DNA of 64,000 nt from Trametopsis cervina (taxonomy: Eukaryota; Basidiomycota; Agaricomycetes; Polyporales; Irpicaceae). Position numbers and translations under genes: made by a program. Positions 23,098 through 35,871 of the stretch are shown here, in pieces. A model generated the notes under the pieces. That model made no database searches, was not told where the DNA came from, and saw only the letters and a program-made list of their open reading frames with translations. Numbering within the stretch: the stretch's first letter is position 1; the number at the start of each line of letters is the position of its first letter. The stretch lies in contig MU278350.1 in assembly GCA_022385755.1 (NCBI GenBank), forward strand, positions 5,965 to 69,964, read 5' to 3'.

Positions 23098-24122
23098 TCA
23101 GTTCTCTAGTGTCCTACTCAGTCGTCGGGTCTGCATACGTCCATGCTGAAACGTGTTGTAGTGGTGCTTGATGTGCTGGGGTGAAGACGCGGTAAACAGG
23201 CATCCAGGCATCTGGCACTGGTACCCTGCAAACATTGCAGCAGACTTGGGCTTCAGCGGGGAGGAGCCACCCGAATTGGGCGGGCGTATCTTGTGAATGG
23301 TGGGAGACTTCACAGGGGAGGAGCCGACCAGCGTCTCCATATCGTCGTCGTCTTCCTCCTCCTCCTCTTCTTCTTCCTCGTCGGACTCTGCGATGGTAGT
23401 AAGGTCGATTATCTCGGGACTGTTGCGCTGACGGGTTCTGCCCGAGCTGGACGAAGGGGATACTACCATGGTTTCGGTCGTTTTGCGTCTGCGCGATGCG
23501 ACCGAAGCCATGTTATCCCTTGACGGCGGAGGACTCTTCTTTCTGCTCCGTGTCGACTTCCGCCGCTCAGGTGTCTTGGGAAGTTTGATCTTGATAGCTC
23601 GCGAACGGGTCGTTTCCTGGAGCTCACCGTCCGATTCAAGATCCAGCGTGCTAACATCAACTGATGCCAGACTGTCGCTCATGATCTCAGGAGGTGAGAT
23701 CCCGATATCGTCGTTCTTCTGTCGAGTGTAGTCGGAAATCTGGCCGTTGGTATCACGGAAGCCCATGCCAAAGCGAGTAGGAAGCGGTGCCTCTGGGTCC
23801 TGGAATGGCATGGTCACTGCCAGTGCCTCCTATACCATCTGAGATGCGAATTTTAGAACATGTACGTTAGACTCACCGCTGCCGTGGGTTCCCTCCAGCC
23901 GTGTTCCGTTATGACGAATCTGGTACACTCTCCCTCCATAGCCAGCGGGGCATATTCAAGTTCCATAAGTTCCCCAGCGTTGCTCTCAGCGTATTCCTCA
24001 ATGCTTGACAAGTCCCATTCCTCGACTTCAATGCGTTCCATCTTCGTGACATTGACCGCACTGCGGGCATTCGAAGATGAACCAGGGGACGATGATCGCG
24101 GAAGATGGGATGGTGGAATCAT
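23098..24122 (-). CDS. Basic/acidic nuclear-type protein with C2H2-like zinc finger
   Basis: The start is MIPPSHLPRSSSPG at 24122 (the codon further upstream in frame is TTG). One intron (about 23882-23832) joins TAA to EALAVTMPFQDPEAPLP in frame, giving about 320 residues. Visible features are an acidic N-terminal region, a lysine/arginine-rich patch (KTPERRKSTRSRKKSPPPSR), the motif SPEIIDLTTIAESD, which matches a SUMO-interaction motif followed by acids, a run of nine glutamates and four aspartates, and near the C-terminus one C2H2-type finger (YQCQMPGCLFTASSPQHIKH then HYNTFQH). Together these suggest a chromatin or transcription factor. I cannot name a family. Confidence 0.7.
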
Positions 24123-24667
24123 GATGGTGCACAAGATGGTGGTGGCTGGGAGAAGGAAAAGGGAGGAACAGCCAGGTATTTATGCTGCAGAGCAGGGCCA
24201 CGCCACGTTAGATACGTTCGGCCCACTCACCTTTACGGCCAGGCGACAATGGCTTGCAAGGCCATTTACAGTATTCGTTGCTTTACAGAATTCTTGACAG
24301 TGGCCATATTCGCGAATAGCACAGCATCCCCAAATAAATGAATGGTCTCTCTTAGTCAAAGAGGTCGGTGGAAGTGATGATAGTAGGCGACAGGCAGTGC
24401 GGTGAATCAGAGAGGCAACTGAGCATCTGTCATGTGACCGCGATGAGAACGCGGCTCGTCGCGTCCGTGGCTGGGTTGATATGGGCGCTAGCTGTTAATG
24501 ACGGTTTCCATTCCATGCCTCGACCCCGTCGTGCGCACAAAATAAAATTAAGGACTGGCCTCACCCTCTCCGCAATCTCGTTACTACTCTCTCTTGTACT
24601 CTCGTTACATTACTCTCGCTCTCTCCCACTCTTTCAGACAATCCGCACGCCCTGTAGACCTTTTAGT
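24123..24667. other. Divergent promoter region
   Basis: Between the zinc-finger gene (minus) and the coiled-coil gene (plus). CATAAATA on the minus strand near 24175-24182 could be the TATA element of the former. A plus-strand frame from 24368 runs into the coiled-coil gene but lacks conserved sequence before the ATG at 24668. Confidence 0.4.
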
Positions 24668-27600
24668 ATGCTTTCTTTTCTTCAACGCATACTAGATCCC
24701 CCCGAACCGTCCGACAACGATTCGGATGCCACCACCACCGATAGCGAAGACGAGAACACCCGACCCGAGACTCCTGGTACCCCTGTAGATTCCTCCAATC
24801 CGCAGGAAGGAGCTACCCGCGACACCCTCCCCAGGTACGGGTACCGTGCTATCATCCAACTCGCAGAAGCGAAGTCCCAGATCATACAACTGGAAGAAAT
24901 ATGCGAGGAGCAACAGAAAATGAACACAAAGCTGCAAGTGAGTCTACTCAGTTCTCGTCTCTTCGGTGTTAAGGCAATGGTTCGAGAGACGGAGTTGCCC
25001 TTGCACATTTCACGGATGCATGCTTCCTGCATTCCTGGACCTCCTTGTGCCATACACGGTGCTCATTTCCATGCCGCCCCCGACGCATCAAAACCTTATG
25101 CCACGTGTCAGGACTTCTCGGGTCCGTGTCTTGATGCTGATCACAACTTGCGTTTAGGAGGATTGCGACCAACTTGATACTTTCAGCGGTACCCTCATAC
25201 GTGATCTCGAGGCCTGCCTTGATCATACGAAGGCCGAATGTGAAAGGATATCATGCCAACTTTCTGTCACTGAAGCCGCTCTCGCAGAGCAAACCAATAG
25301 GAACGAGGAGTTGGTCGGGACCGGAGCCGCATTAGAAGAGGATCGGGACCGCTTGCTTATATTGCAACAGACTCTCCAAACCGAGTTTAAAGATGTGGCC
25401 GCAGCGCTGGATAGGACCAAAGTCGAGCTCGAGACTGCACAGGCATCTTTGCGAACGGAACGCCAGACAGCATCCAAGCTGTCCGAAGAGTCGAGGACGC
25501 TTGCGTCAGAGATCCAGGTTCTGCAGACGGAGAAGAGCAAGCTAGGAGTTTTGGTCGAACAAGCCCGCGCCCAGAATGACCAGCTTTCATCGTCTATGTC
25601 CGCATCCGACGCCGAACACCATACCAAGCTGGTCGGTGCCCAAGCCGAAGCGGAGAAATTGCGTACCGAACTCACAGAGGAGCGCAAGGCGCGAGAAGAC
25701 GTATCATATCGTCTAAAGTCCGTCGAGGTTTCGCTTGCGGCAGAAATGGAGAAGCATCGTTCCGTCGCTGAGCAAGCCCGTGACACGCTGGGACGACTCG
25801 AGACGATCAGCGAGGAGCTGCATACCTCAGAGGCTACGCTTGCTGCAATCAGGAACTCGCTTGAACTGACAGAAGCATCTTTGGCTGCAGAGAAAGCACA
25901 GAATGCCAAGTTGCAGTCTTTATTATCGACTACGGAGTCCGAACGTGAGCGTATCCAGGATGAGCTGCATAGGACATCCAACTCGTTGAAGGCTACCGAA
26001 GCATCTGTGGCTGCTGCAGAGGGAGACAAAAATAAGCTCATGAAGTCCCTCAACGAACTTCGTACCTCTTCGCATCGTCAGCAGCTAGAGCTCGAGGGGA
26101 AATTACGATCAACTCTCGATTCTCGCAGCGTTTTGGAAGGCTCTTTGGAGACGGAACGTCGAGGAAAGGCGGCTGTGGCGGAAGCGCTAGCTGCTGCTAA
26201 GAGGGACCACGCCTCACAGCAGGCCAGGCTCCAGTCCGAACTGGGTGCGACGTCAGCTACTCTTCGAGACACCCAGTCAGCGGCACGCGAGTTAGTCAAG
26301 ACCAGGGATGCCTTGAAGGCCTCACTGGAATCTCTCCGATCGGAGTACCATGGCCAGGTCGCTGACCTCAATGCAGATCTGGACGCCAAGACGGCTGCCC
26401 TTGCTGCTTGCGAAGTTGCTCTGGACGATGAGCGGCGGGAGAAGGAGAGGCTGGAGACATCTTTACGGACTCTTCAGGCAGACTATACCAAGAAGGTCGA
26501 TGCACTCTCCGCAGAGCTCCAAGCGAAGTCGGAAGCTCTACTCTCATCGGGGCATCTGGTCGCCGAGGAACGCAGGCTGAAGCTGGAGGCCGAATCTTCG
26601 CTACACCATCTTCGCGCCGAGCATGAAGCTCAGCTCAATAAGTTGGCGGCGGACCTGAAGTCCAAGACGCACTCCCTGCACACCTCTGAAAGCTTGTTAG
26701 CAGACGTACAAGCAGATAAAGACGACCTCTCAGCTTCACTGCAGTCACTTCGTGAAGAGTTCACACGTAAAACCAACGAACTGACCACCGAATCAGGTCG
26801 GCTCTCGGAAGCTCTGCACAACTCTGAGGCTGCTCTTGGTGAAGAACGTCAGGCGAAGCACCGTGTTATCGCTGATCTTGAGCGGACACGGACCACCTAC
26901 AACGCCCAGGTGAACACTCTTCAAGCAAGTCTTGACGCAAAGACTCGCGATTTAGCTGCCGCCGAGGAGAGCGCTGCCGTGGAGCGCAAATCAGCCGCGG
27001 ATGCTCAGTCCTCCCTTGCCGCCTTTCGCACGGAGATGCAGGCTAAGCTCGATGAACTCACAGAGCAGCTGGCTTCTCGGTCACACGCGTTGGCTGACGC
27101 AGAGGCCGCCGTCGCAGCAGAGCGCCAGGCGAAAGAGGGTCTTGCCGTTGCTTCACGTTCTACTGAAACAGCACTGAGAGACGAAATTACTCAGCTAGAA
27201 GATCAAGTGACAACCACGAAGGAGAAGCTATCCAACGTACAAGCTACCCTCGAGAAGGAACAGATGGCTAAGCAATGGTTGGACTCTGCCGTTCAGTCCT
27301 CCCGCACATACTTTGAACAGAAAATCCAGAAGCTTACGGAGGAGCTGCGTTCGAGATCCCAGGCCTTAGCGGATGCCGAAAGTAGAGTAGCCGAAGAACA
27401 GCGCGCTAGAGAGAGCGTGGAGAGTACCCTCAACGTGCTACGTACCAACTCTAAAGCCAACACTCAACATCTCGGTTCAAAGCTTAAGTCCGTGACTGCT
27501 ACTCTACATGAAACCCAGGAAGCCTTGTCACTGGAGCGTACAGCTAAGGATACAGCGATTGCAGACCTCGAGAAAGCCAAGATGGACCTTGCAGATACTC

Positions 27601-28520
27601 AGCAGACCCATGCTGAGGCTCTAAAGGCGTCCGAAGCTACTATTGCAGAAGAGCAACAGGCAAAAGCTGATGCCTCTTCCTCTTTAGACGACGCTCTCCG
27701 ACAGATCGAGCTTCTCAAAGCGGAGGTAGAAGAGAAGGTCAAGAGCGTGCGCACAGCAGAACGGGCCTTAGATAAGGAACGTGAAGCGAAAGAGGATATG
27801 CGAATCACGCTAGAGACGATGCGAGTGGAATGGGCAGAGTTGGAAACTCAACAACAGCACCGTCGCGAGCTCTCAGGTGAGTACACAGTCGTTGTCAACA
27901 TGTCCTGACACTTATGTGTGTTGTGTCAGGCTCTACATTCAACGAAGACCGCGGCCCCGGTCATTCACAGTCACACTCGCCTTCTCACCGCCCTACCGAA
28001 AGTCGCACCCCTTCTCATCGAAAGCTGTACGGTCTCCTCCGTCCGTACACTCTAGATAGCGACGGCGATTCAAATAGTTCAAAAAGCAACATGGACCCTC
28101 ATTCTGAAGAAGAGAAGCGACACCCATCTGCCAGGAAGCCAGGAAAAGTCAGGGAGCGGGTCACTTCCCTGATGCGGCGCACCAGTCATGCCCACAAACA
28201 TCCTGCTGATCCTTCGCACGACGAGCCCCAAACACCTTCACCCGAAATGCCCTCCATCGTGTTCCCATCTACCGACTCTGACTCTTCACCATTGAAGCCC
28301 GAATTAAAAGAAAGACGCCGTGTAACGAGCTTGTTCCACAGGCTGGCGCACCCCGTATGTGATATTCTGTTCATTCTGTCGAAACTTACTGACGATTCCT
28401 CAGCGCCGGATATCCACATCGTCCTTGTCCTCACATAGATCGGATGAGCACGTACCCTCTTTAGATGCCGGTGCCGCGGAAGTGATGGCTCCCTTAAGCA
28501 TGCCTGCAGGGCGTATCTAA
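24668..28520 (+). CDS. Long coiled-coil protein with 46-residue tandem repeats
   Basis: Four exons: 24668-24937, about 25158-27874, about 27930-28353 and about 28404-28520. All junctions are in frame and give about 1,170 residues. The N-terminal 55 residues are acidic and disordered. From residue 60 onward almost the whole chain is a heptad-like coiled coil. Within it, about ten copies of a 46-residue unit follow one another (26313-27690). The C-terminal exons are serine/basic-rich (HSQSHSPSHRPTESRTPSHR; twice RRxTSL, as in RERVTSLMRR and RRRVTSLFHR), possible kinase sites or membrane-binding patches. The architecture is that of a structural or tethering protein (golgin-, tropomyosin- or cytoskeleton-like). 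No catalytic domain is present and no named family recognised. The first intron, about 220 nt, is far longer than its neighbours. Confidence 0.8.
26313..27690 (+). repeat. 46-codon (138-bp) tandem coding repeat
   Basis: About ten diverged units with a shared frame: a start like LxxSLxxLRxEY, a middle like VxxLxAELxAKxxAL, and an end like EExxLAEERxxKxx. Three consecutive units, counted by hand, are each exactly 46 residues. Forty-six equals five heptads plus one hendecad (35 + 11), so the units would keep a continuous coiled coil with a regular stutter. Confidence 0.75.
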
Positions 28521-29301
28521 CATTACTAACTTACTCTATTTCCATCTAATGGTCTATATTGTATTGTCTCTGCTTTGCTTTTTCTTGCTCGTGGACCTTG
28601 ATAGTGTAGCTCTCAGTCGTACGTTCTATCTAGTTTGATTATATTGTTTTGTATCCTTGCTGTCGTTCGCAATAGATTACTTTCTCTCTGCCTCCAACTT
28701 AAGGAAAGAGCAGCGCTAGTATCATCGCTGCGAAGTTCGTGACCGTTCCTAACAGAGCTTCAGGCAGACGCCTCTGAGCAGTGTGAGCGCTCAACCTGAT
28801 TGTCCCGACGGTCATGCTGGAATCTTCAGATATCAAGGCAGCCTATCTGACAGCCACCACTGACATCTGTCTTGACGAGACTATATGCACAACGCTCGCG
28901 TGTAAGTATGAGTCTCATATGATAAGGGCCTTAGAGCTTTGGCGTGCATAATTCGCGTCTTTACAGTGGTTACGGTGAGTGTTGCATTGACGTGCGTCGT
29001 AGCCCTCCGGACTCTAATCCCTGTCAACAGCGATGTAGATGTAGAAACGACCGAAGGATCCCTGAAATACATTCTATCCCCCAATTCACTGACTGAGCAT
29101 GCATATAATGCAGATGAGGGAGAGACCTAAGTGTACGAGGATCAGATTTCAATGTTGACCACGGCTGCCTTCCTCGATCTCTCCCGCTGCTGACCAGCCT
29201 TCGGAGGCTGACATGTCAGCCCCCAGTGGTATATCCCCTCGGTGAGTCTCTGTTCCCTCTTCTTCAGTTACCTCTACTACGAGCATGCACCCCCCGCGGT
29301 C
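28521..29301. other. Intergenic, upstream of kinase gene
   Basis: Mostly without gene signal. A 63-codon frame at 28939-29130 begins with a hydrophobic stretch but has no supporting context. An ATG at 29213 followed by a candidate 26-nt GT-AG interval would join the kinase frame, but that is too short for a normal intron. Confidence 0.35.
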
Positions 29302-31982
29302 ATGACCCGTACTCGACACAACTCACCCCTCCACCAAATTACCGGCACCGGGATCGTTCCTCCCCTGGAAGTTCTGCTGAGTGTCGTCTTTTGTTGTGGC
29401 TGGGCGTCGGCGAGCTTCTTCGCCTTCGTCCTTGGTTTCGTTTTCGGTCCCCTTCTCGAGCTCCTCTACAACCAACTCGCGCTTGCAGTTCTTTGTACTG
29501 CCAACGCGGTTGGACTCCGACTCCCCTCCTTCTCTCACGTCGGATACCGTTCCATATCCGACATCGACTGGTATGCGCTTCTCCGAACATGCCTACGACT
29601 CTTGGCAAGATCGGACAAGAAGCTATGCGACATAGCCGGCGCGATTCTGGACTCATTCACGCGACCAGAAGTGCAGCGGTGGCTGATAATAGCACTGCGA
29701 GCAGCTACGGCGCTGATATGGATCTATGTGTTGTATTCTGTAAGTGATATAACATCTATCATGGTGCCACGCTCATTCTGCAACCTCAGGTTGTGACCCT
29801 TTCTCTCTACTTCTTCAAGGCCCGGTCCCGCGATGAAGCATCGGCCTCTGTAGAAGATATCGAATATGAAGAAGAAGAGCAGTGTCCCTGTGCATCATGT
29901 CACCTACACAGGATGTCCAGAGAATACTTCTGGCTCGTGCTTGACTTCAAGGACATCTACGAGCCGATCACTCAGGACGTTATAAGTAGCAACGTCGACG
30001 CCGAGGTTGTCGAAGATGAGCAGGACTGGGATGCTGAGGACTGGACTGAGCAAGAGTCGCTGGGCGACGAGGATTTAGATGGTGAAGTTCCCGCTGGTTG
30101 GGACGAATCCGATGAGGAGGAATTCTGGGATGCCGAGGAATTCAGTGAGGAGGCGGGCCCTTCGGATGAGACAGAGCTTCTGGATGAGCTCGAGCCTTTG
30201 GATGTGGATGAAATTGAGCCTTTGGATGAGGCAGAGCCTCTCGATGAAGTAAAACCCCTCGATGAGGTACCTTTGGCTGGAGCAGAGCCTTTGGATGAGG
30301 CTGAGGAAAGCGATACTGATGCGCTAGTCGAAGAGGCTATGGAATCCAACGAACCGGCCCTACTCGAAGTAAGTTAACACATTTCTACAAGTTTATTCCG
30401 CTTTAGTGACCGGCTGTTCTTATGCTCAGAGCTCCGAACCGGTCGACATTGACTATACCGTCGCTATCGTAGGATCGGCCAGCAATGCCTACCTGGAACA
30501 CGACATACCCGCACTGGCTCAGGAGCCGCTCTCGGCTATGTCGAGCTTTCCGAGTTTCCTGGTGTCGATATCGGTTACAGCGCTTGGGTTTGACTTGAGC
30601 GATTACCCGTGCGCGAGTCCGAGTCCATCCTCCCTTTATTCTTCGCCTAGCACGAGCAGCGATGACGCCGGCCGCTCTGACGAGGAGGAGGACACTCAGT
30701 CCGGGGCCGAGGAAGACGTTGCATCCACGGACGATGAGGACACCCAGTCTCGGGAAGACGAGGACATCCAGTCTCTAGAAGGCGAGGAAAACTACTCCCA
30801 GGACAACGAAAACATCCAGTCCGGGCACGACGAAGGCCAGCAATTTCAGGACGACGAAGAGACGTCTTCTGGGAACGAGCCCGCTCCAACAGCTCTCCTC
30901 TTACCGGCACCCGCGGACGATGAGGACGATCCATTCACTTCCCACGATGATAATGTCCCAGCTCACTTCGACCTCGGGCCAAATAGGAAAGCGCGAATGT
31001 TCTCCGAGCACTTCCCCGACGGATACTTGCTCCAGGCCGAGTTTGCAGGGACATACGTTCTTGAGAGGGAGCTCGGGGAGGGAAGCTACGGGTTTGTGAT
31101 GAGTGCGCGCCATCGGGAGACGGGGGACAGAGTTGCTGTGAAGTTCATCAAGAAGGATCACGTACCGGACGATGGATGGGCGGAACTGGAGGATGGAAGA
31201 TGGGCACCCCGAGAAGTGATGATAGCCCGCGCCATCAACCACCCGAACGTTGTCAAGTGCGGGAACGATCTGTTTGATGATGATATGTACCTGTACATCG
31301 TGAGTGCCTTGCATCGCCCTCATCCAGCGCGGATCCACTAATAGGTTTGTTACAGATCCAGGAACTGCATGGGGATACGTGGGAGCATCGAGGTGGCGGT
31401 GGCAACAGTCTGTGGGACTTCATTGTGCAGGCCGGCGAGCTTCCGGAAAGCACGGCGAGGTATATTTTCAAGCAGATTGCCTCTGGAGTGGCGGCGATGC
31501 ACGAGCTGGGTATCTCGCATTGCGACTTGAAGCCAGAGAATATCCTCATTGACCGGAACCTCAAGGTAAGCATTCGAAGTTCATGATTCTTCGACTCCAC
31601 GTCCTGATTTTATTTTCAGGTCAAAATTATCGACCTTGGTAGCGCAGTACTGGCAGACCCGGGGCAGGAACCCCCTCAATATTCTTTCGCGACATTCTGC
31701 GGTACGATACCATACGCGGCCCCGGAGATCCTTGATGGAGAAGATTACGAGGCTGCGCCTAGTGATGTGTGGAGTTTGGGGATTATTTTGTGCGGGTTGG
31801 CGACGGGACTGATATGCACCGAACCCTTGGCTTCTCCGGAAGAGTTGAGGGAGGATAAAAAGCTGGATGACTGCAGCGAGGCACTGCAGGACCTGGCGTT
31901 GGACCTGTGTCTGGATGTGGATCCCGCGAGACGGGTGACGATAGAGGAGTTGATGGAGCATCCATGGATGCAGAGCGACTGA
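29302..31982 (+). CDS. Membrane-anchored protein kinase with acidic repeat region
   Basis: Five exons (29302-29738, about 29789-30368, about 30430-31299, about 31355-31565, about 31620-31982) join in frame for about 820 residues. The N-terminus has two hydrophobic segments (VLLSVVFCCGWASASFFAFV and ATALIWIYVLYSVVTLSLYF). Next is a long acidic region with EPLDE-type repeats (30180-30300) and a second with DTQS/DIQS repeats (30690-30850). The kinase domain begins near residue 545: ELGEGSYGFVMSARHRETGD, then VAVKFIKK with the catalytic Lys, REVMIARAINHPNVV, SHCDLKPENILID (HCD instead of HRD), KIIDLGSAV (DLG instead of DFG), CGTIPYAAPEIL, SDVWSLGIILCG and a final HPWMQ. The last exons look like the CAMK group. 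All metal-binding residues are present, so it should be active. Substrate unknown. Whether both halves are one transcript depends on the 30369-30429 intron. Confidence 0.78.
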
Positions 31983-33219
31983 GGAAGAATATTTTGTAAC
32001 GATTTCATAAAAATTCAGATAATCAACTGTAAACCAATGGATCATAGAGTTTTGAAAATGCAATGCGAGATTGTAGAAAGCGCGCCGACCCACTTGGACG
32101 TGTTGGACAGTTGTGATCAGATGCGCAGCGGCACTTCCGCAATGTATTGAGAAGGTTTGCTTTCTTGAAAACCCACTGTGACCCCGAACTCGAGATGGGA
32201 GCCACTGTCAGTGAAACATGGACGTTGTCACATTTACGGCTTTATGCTCTCCAACGCCCGCGTAGATCGTGCAGTGTCACAGTTCTCGTGATCGCGTCGA
32301 ACAGGTCACGTTCTGACGCGTCACTCCTTGAAGGCTTACTTGCTTTATTGCTTACCATCGTCAGCTCTATCTCAGCCAAGCTCTCGACATGTTACTAGCG
32401 AAGATATACAATCTACTATAGAGCTTGACGCTGAACGGCCACATTGCGGGTGCTGTGGACTGTGTGAACCCACCGCCCACTTTAGCAGCATGCATACAAG
32501 TTCTGTCCGAGCCCGTCCCGCCATGCTAGACCCTAAAGATTGTCGGAAGCTTTGCTGATACAGAAGGTACGCTGGACGTATTGAATAAACCATACTGATC
32601 CCCGTCTCTTCATTAGGAACTCAGACGCTCCAGGCAGGCTGCGTCCTACCGAATTCCCCGCCGAGTCGTTGACTATCTCGACAGGTCTTCCTCGAGGAAA
32701 TTTATCATAGATCCCAGCCTCGAGACCCGACGGTAATCGGCTTCGTTGTGGCAGATTGAACACGCTCAGTGGAGTTAGCGCATGGGAATGTGCCCACGAA
32801 GATCGTACTTTACGGTAACGGAGTTCTTGATGAACACGGGGCTCTCTCGTCAACGAAATCATATCTTCCATGTGCGGACCGTGGCTTCGCAGGGTGCAGG
32901 GCAACAGCGAACAAACAGCAGCACTACTGGACGGATTGACCTATTTCAACGAGATTATCTGCTGCACATTGGAGATACTTTGACAAGCGTGTAAGAAAGC
33001 TGCGGATCATCCTATAAACTGAACATCTGCTTTGCTAACGTTTTCATAGAACATTGATGATGGTCCGGCGGGGATTTGAGATAGGATCCGTATCCCATTG
33101 GGACCTTAACTGAATCTAATTAACCAACTACTTGTATAAAGATGCCCGTGGCTCCTAGCTCTTCCCATCCTTTCTTCCTCACGCCTAGAAAGCCTCCTCA
33201 CTAGACGATCTCAACGTAG
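31983..33219. other. Intergenic
   Basis: No gene recognised. Short frames around 32150-32990 on both strands have no family resemblance or consistent splice structure. Confidence 0.4.
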
Positions 33220-35240
33220 ATGTCCGACCCAATTACCGGCGCGCCGCCTTTGGGCCTCCCTCCGTCGTTGCCGTCGTTTGACAACACTTTGGGGCCGATG
33301 TACATGGGTGCGTATCCGCCATTTACTGTTACTGAGTGCTAAACATAATATGTTGTATGTGACTACGCCCTTCCAGCCGTTGTGTTCATATCTATGTTAG
33401 TGGAAATATCGTTTCTAGTCATCTCACGATATCGGTACTAACTGGGTACCAGGCTTTTCGGTATCACCACCGTCCAGGCGTTCGTGTATCATCAAAATTG
33501 TGCACGAGATCCACTGAGTCTCAAAATGATGGCACGTCGAATCATATATTTCTGCTGGAAGTTATATCTTAACGGTTAAACACAGATTTTGGCACTCTGG
33601 TACTGTCATACCACCTCGCTAACCAACAGTTAAACCCATATTTTTCCCCTTCCAGGATTTGTGATTGCGTGCAAGTGGCTTTGGCGATACACTTCGGATG
33701 GTACTATAGCATCCAGAACTTCGCCAACCCCCTAGCACTCGTTAACATAGTTTGGTGAGTATCTGGAGCTTCAAGCAACCACATGTGCTCACTTTTGTCG
33801 GTCGGCACCGCCGTAAGGTCTCTAACGGTAGGTACTATAGTACTCGCCCTCGGCCGCCGAGACTGAACATCTCTCGTTTGCGATTAGACGTACACGCTGT
33901 TGGGAGTAAGTCGTGATTTGACAGCTATTGGCAATGCTAACCACCGACTGTCAGACATTCAGCGATTCGGTGGTGAACTGGTAAGTACGTCCGTTGTTGA
34001 GATGTTGTGAAGCCTAATGCAGACTTGTTCGCTCAAGTTTGTTAGCATGGAGGCTTTGGAAATGTGAGTCTGCTGATTATGTATTTCTCCCGTTACCTCA
34101 CTGCCTCACGGGAAGTGCAGTGTCTTCTAAGAGTGTATGGCTCCTACTCCTCGTCGTACGTGTACACGATTGCTTATCTTCATCCATCTTATATAACGCT
34201 TTGCACAGGCCGTGCCGACGCTCATGTCGATCGGTGAGTCCGTCAGCTACCTAGCGGTAGAATATTACTCTAAACCATGAACGGACAGCCGGGACTATCG
34301 GTACGCCAGGAGATAATCTTTCACCTTGTATAAACTGACCATGGGCCCGCCATAGCTCTCGCTACTTTCAGGTCAGTCTCAGCATCCTCATGCATCGTGC
34401 CATTGAGTACCGACCGCACCATATATCCAGTTTCCGACAGCCATCCTTTGAGCAGTTGAAGCACTCATATACGGCAAGTCGCTCCTGAACTATGACTCGA
34501 GATTAAGCCTGACGTCCGTTTGATAGTGGACCTGGTACCTCATATTTGTTCCACACGCCTTCGCAAACATAGTGATATCTCTGTCACTGGTCGTCACCCT
34601 CGTCAAGAAACACACGGGTTTCAAAGGGTATGATCGGCCTCATGGCTTTACTGCCTGCTAATGCTGTTCTTGTCGCTGTAGCACTGCCTCTCTCATTCGT
34701 TTACTGGTAGTTTATATCGTCAACTCCTGCTTTCTTGTCAGGTCAGTCAACCCAACAGATGCGCCTTCAAGATCATTCACAACCAGTCATTTTTCAGCAC
34801 CTCAGCTATATTCGCCGTCGTGCTCGTGAGTCCGTGTATCTTGCCCTCAGACTCCCCTAACTTCTCGTACAGTATACAGCAAGCCCGAACACGCTCTGGT
34901 TTGGCACCGCCGCAGCTGTGTTGACTAAACGTGAGTGAGCACGACGCGCCCCACCCGCTGTATTCATCCTATACTTCAGTGATGTTCAACTCCCTGCTGG
35001 GGCTCCTCAACACGAAGGAATTCTGGAAGAAGCAGATTTACGGCGCCGCAGAACCCATGTCCATTCACCTTTCCCGGCTGCCGACCGACAGCGAAGCACA
35101 GTCAGCACCGACGTCTGAGGAACGCGTGAGTTCTGTTTTGTTGCGGATCCGTATCCGCCGGGCCTCACACTCAATCACGTTTCATTAGGCTCTCAAAGTC
35201 CACATCGCACACGGCGAGGAAATAGATTACACCAAGTGAA
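33220..35240 (+). CDS. DUF6534 multi-pass membrane protein (copy 1)
   Basis: The gene starts MSDPITGAPPLGLPPSLPSF and is split into about fourteen mostly tiny exons. Recognisable pieces in order: SFDNTLGPMYM; FGITTVQAFVYHQNCARDP; LWYCHTTSLTN; CVQVALAIHFGWYYSIQNFA; LVRSSLLAWRLWK; SVWLLLLV; FEQLKHSYT; WTWYLIFVPHAFANIVISLS; SLIRLLVVYIVNSCFLVS; YTASPNTLWFGTAAAVLTK; and the C-terminal FNSLLGLLNTKEFWK, then EPMSIHLSRLP. This is the layout of DUF6534, a seven-helix family greatly expanded in Agaricomycetes with no established function. The final exon ends HGEEIDYTK. Several small exon borders are uncertain, including one that may use a GC donor near 33532, and partial decay cannot be excluded. Confidence 0.75.
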
Positions 35241-35871
35241 TCCATGCTGGAAGAACCAGAGTGAGAGCATGGGTCTTGTGAAGCTGAACATTCTTCTTGG
35301 CTGGCCGGAATGGCCGATATATATATTGTACGACTGGCTGCAGAAGGCCACTACAGACATTTGCATACACGTATTAAGGCGAGAGGTGCCCGGAGCTATG
35401 GAATGAGGTAGAGCAAAAGGAATGAAGGGAAGAGGTCTCAGTATGTATGTATGGTATTGTAAATAGTATACGCTTCGACGGCTGTAACTTATGTAGGATA
35501 TTTGCAATGCTCTATATATATGTACTCCAAAATCCACATTCGAGAGGCGATGCCGAGAGACGTGACAAATAAAACGCCACGACGACAACAACGTTCCTGC
35601 TGAACTTTGTGGCACCTTAGGTTTGGACAGTTCATCTTTCGTATCACCGCAGCAGCATGCAGAACGCCGCGCTGCAAGACACCGATCATAGGAATATAGG
35701 ATTGCAATAGCACTAAAACGAACGAAGAAAAATACAAACAAGCCGCGACAGATACACATCTATCCCCTCTTTCACCTACTGCTGGGCCAGTTCCTCGAAT
35801 CACATCATATACAGCGCGCATACTCCGACGCGATGGAAGCTGCGTGCCTAGTCGACAGATGGTAACTTGGT
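35241..35871. other. Convergent 3' intergenic
   Basis: Spacer between DUF6534 copy 1 (plus) and the Rae1 gene (minus). Open frames on the minus strand here have no recognisable content. Confidence 0.4.

Noticed and set aside
25223..26053. 276-codon serine-rich frame on the minus strand
   Set aside because: Antisense shadow of the coiled-coil repeat gene; composition follows from its codons.
28939..29130. 63-codon frame with hydrophobic start
   Set aside because: Too short, no promoter or splice context, no known motif.
29213..29301. Upstream ATG with 26-nt GT-AG interval joining the kinase frame
   Set aside because: An intron of 26 nt is below the usual spliceosomal minimum, so the start at 29302 was preferred.
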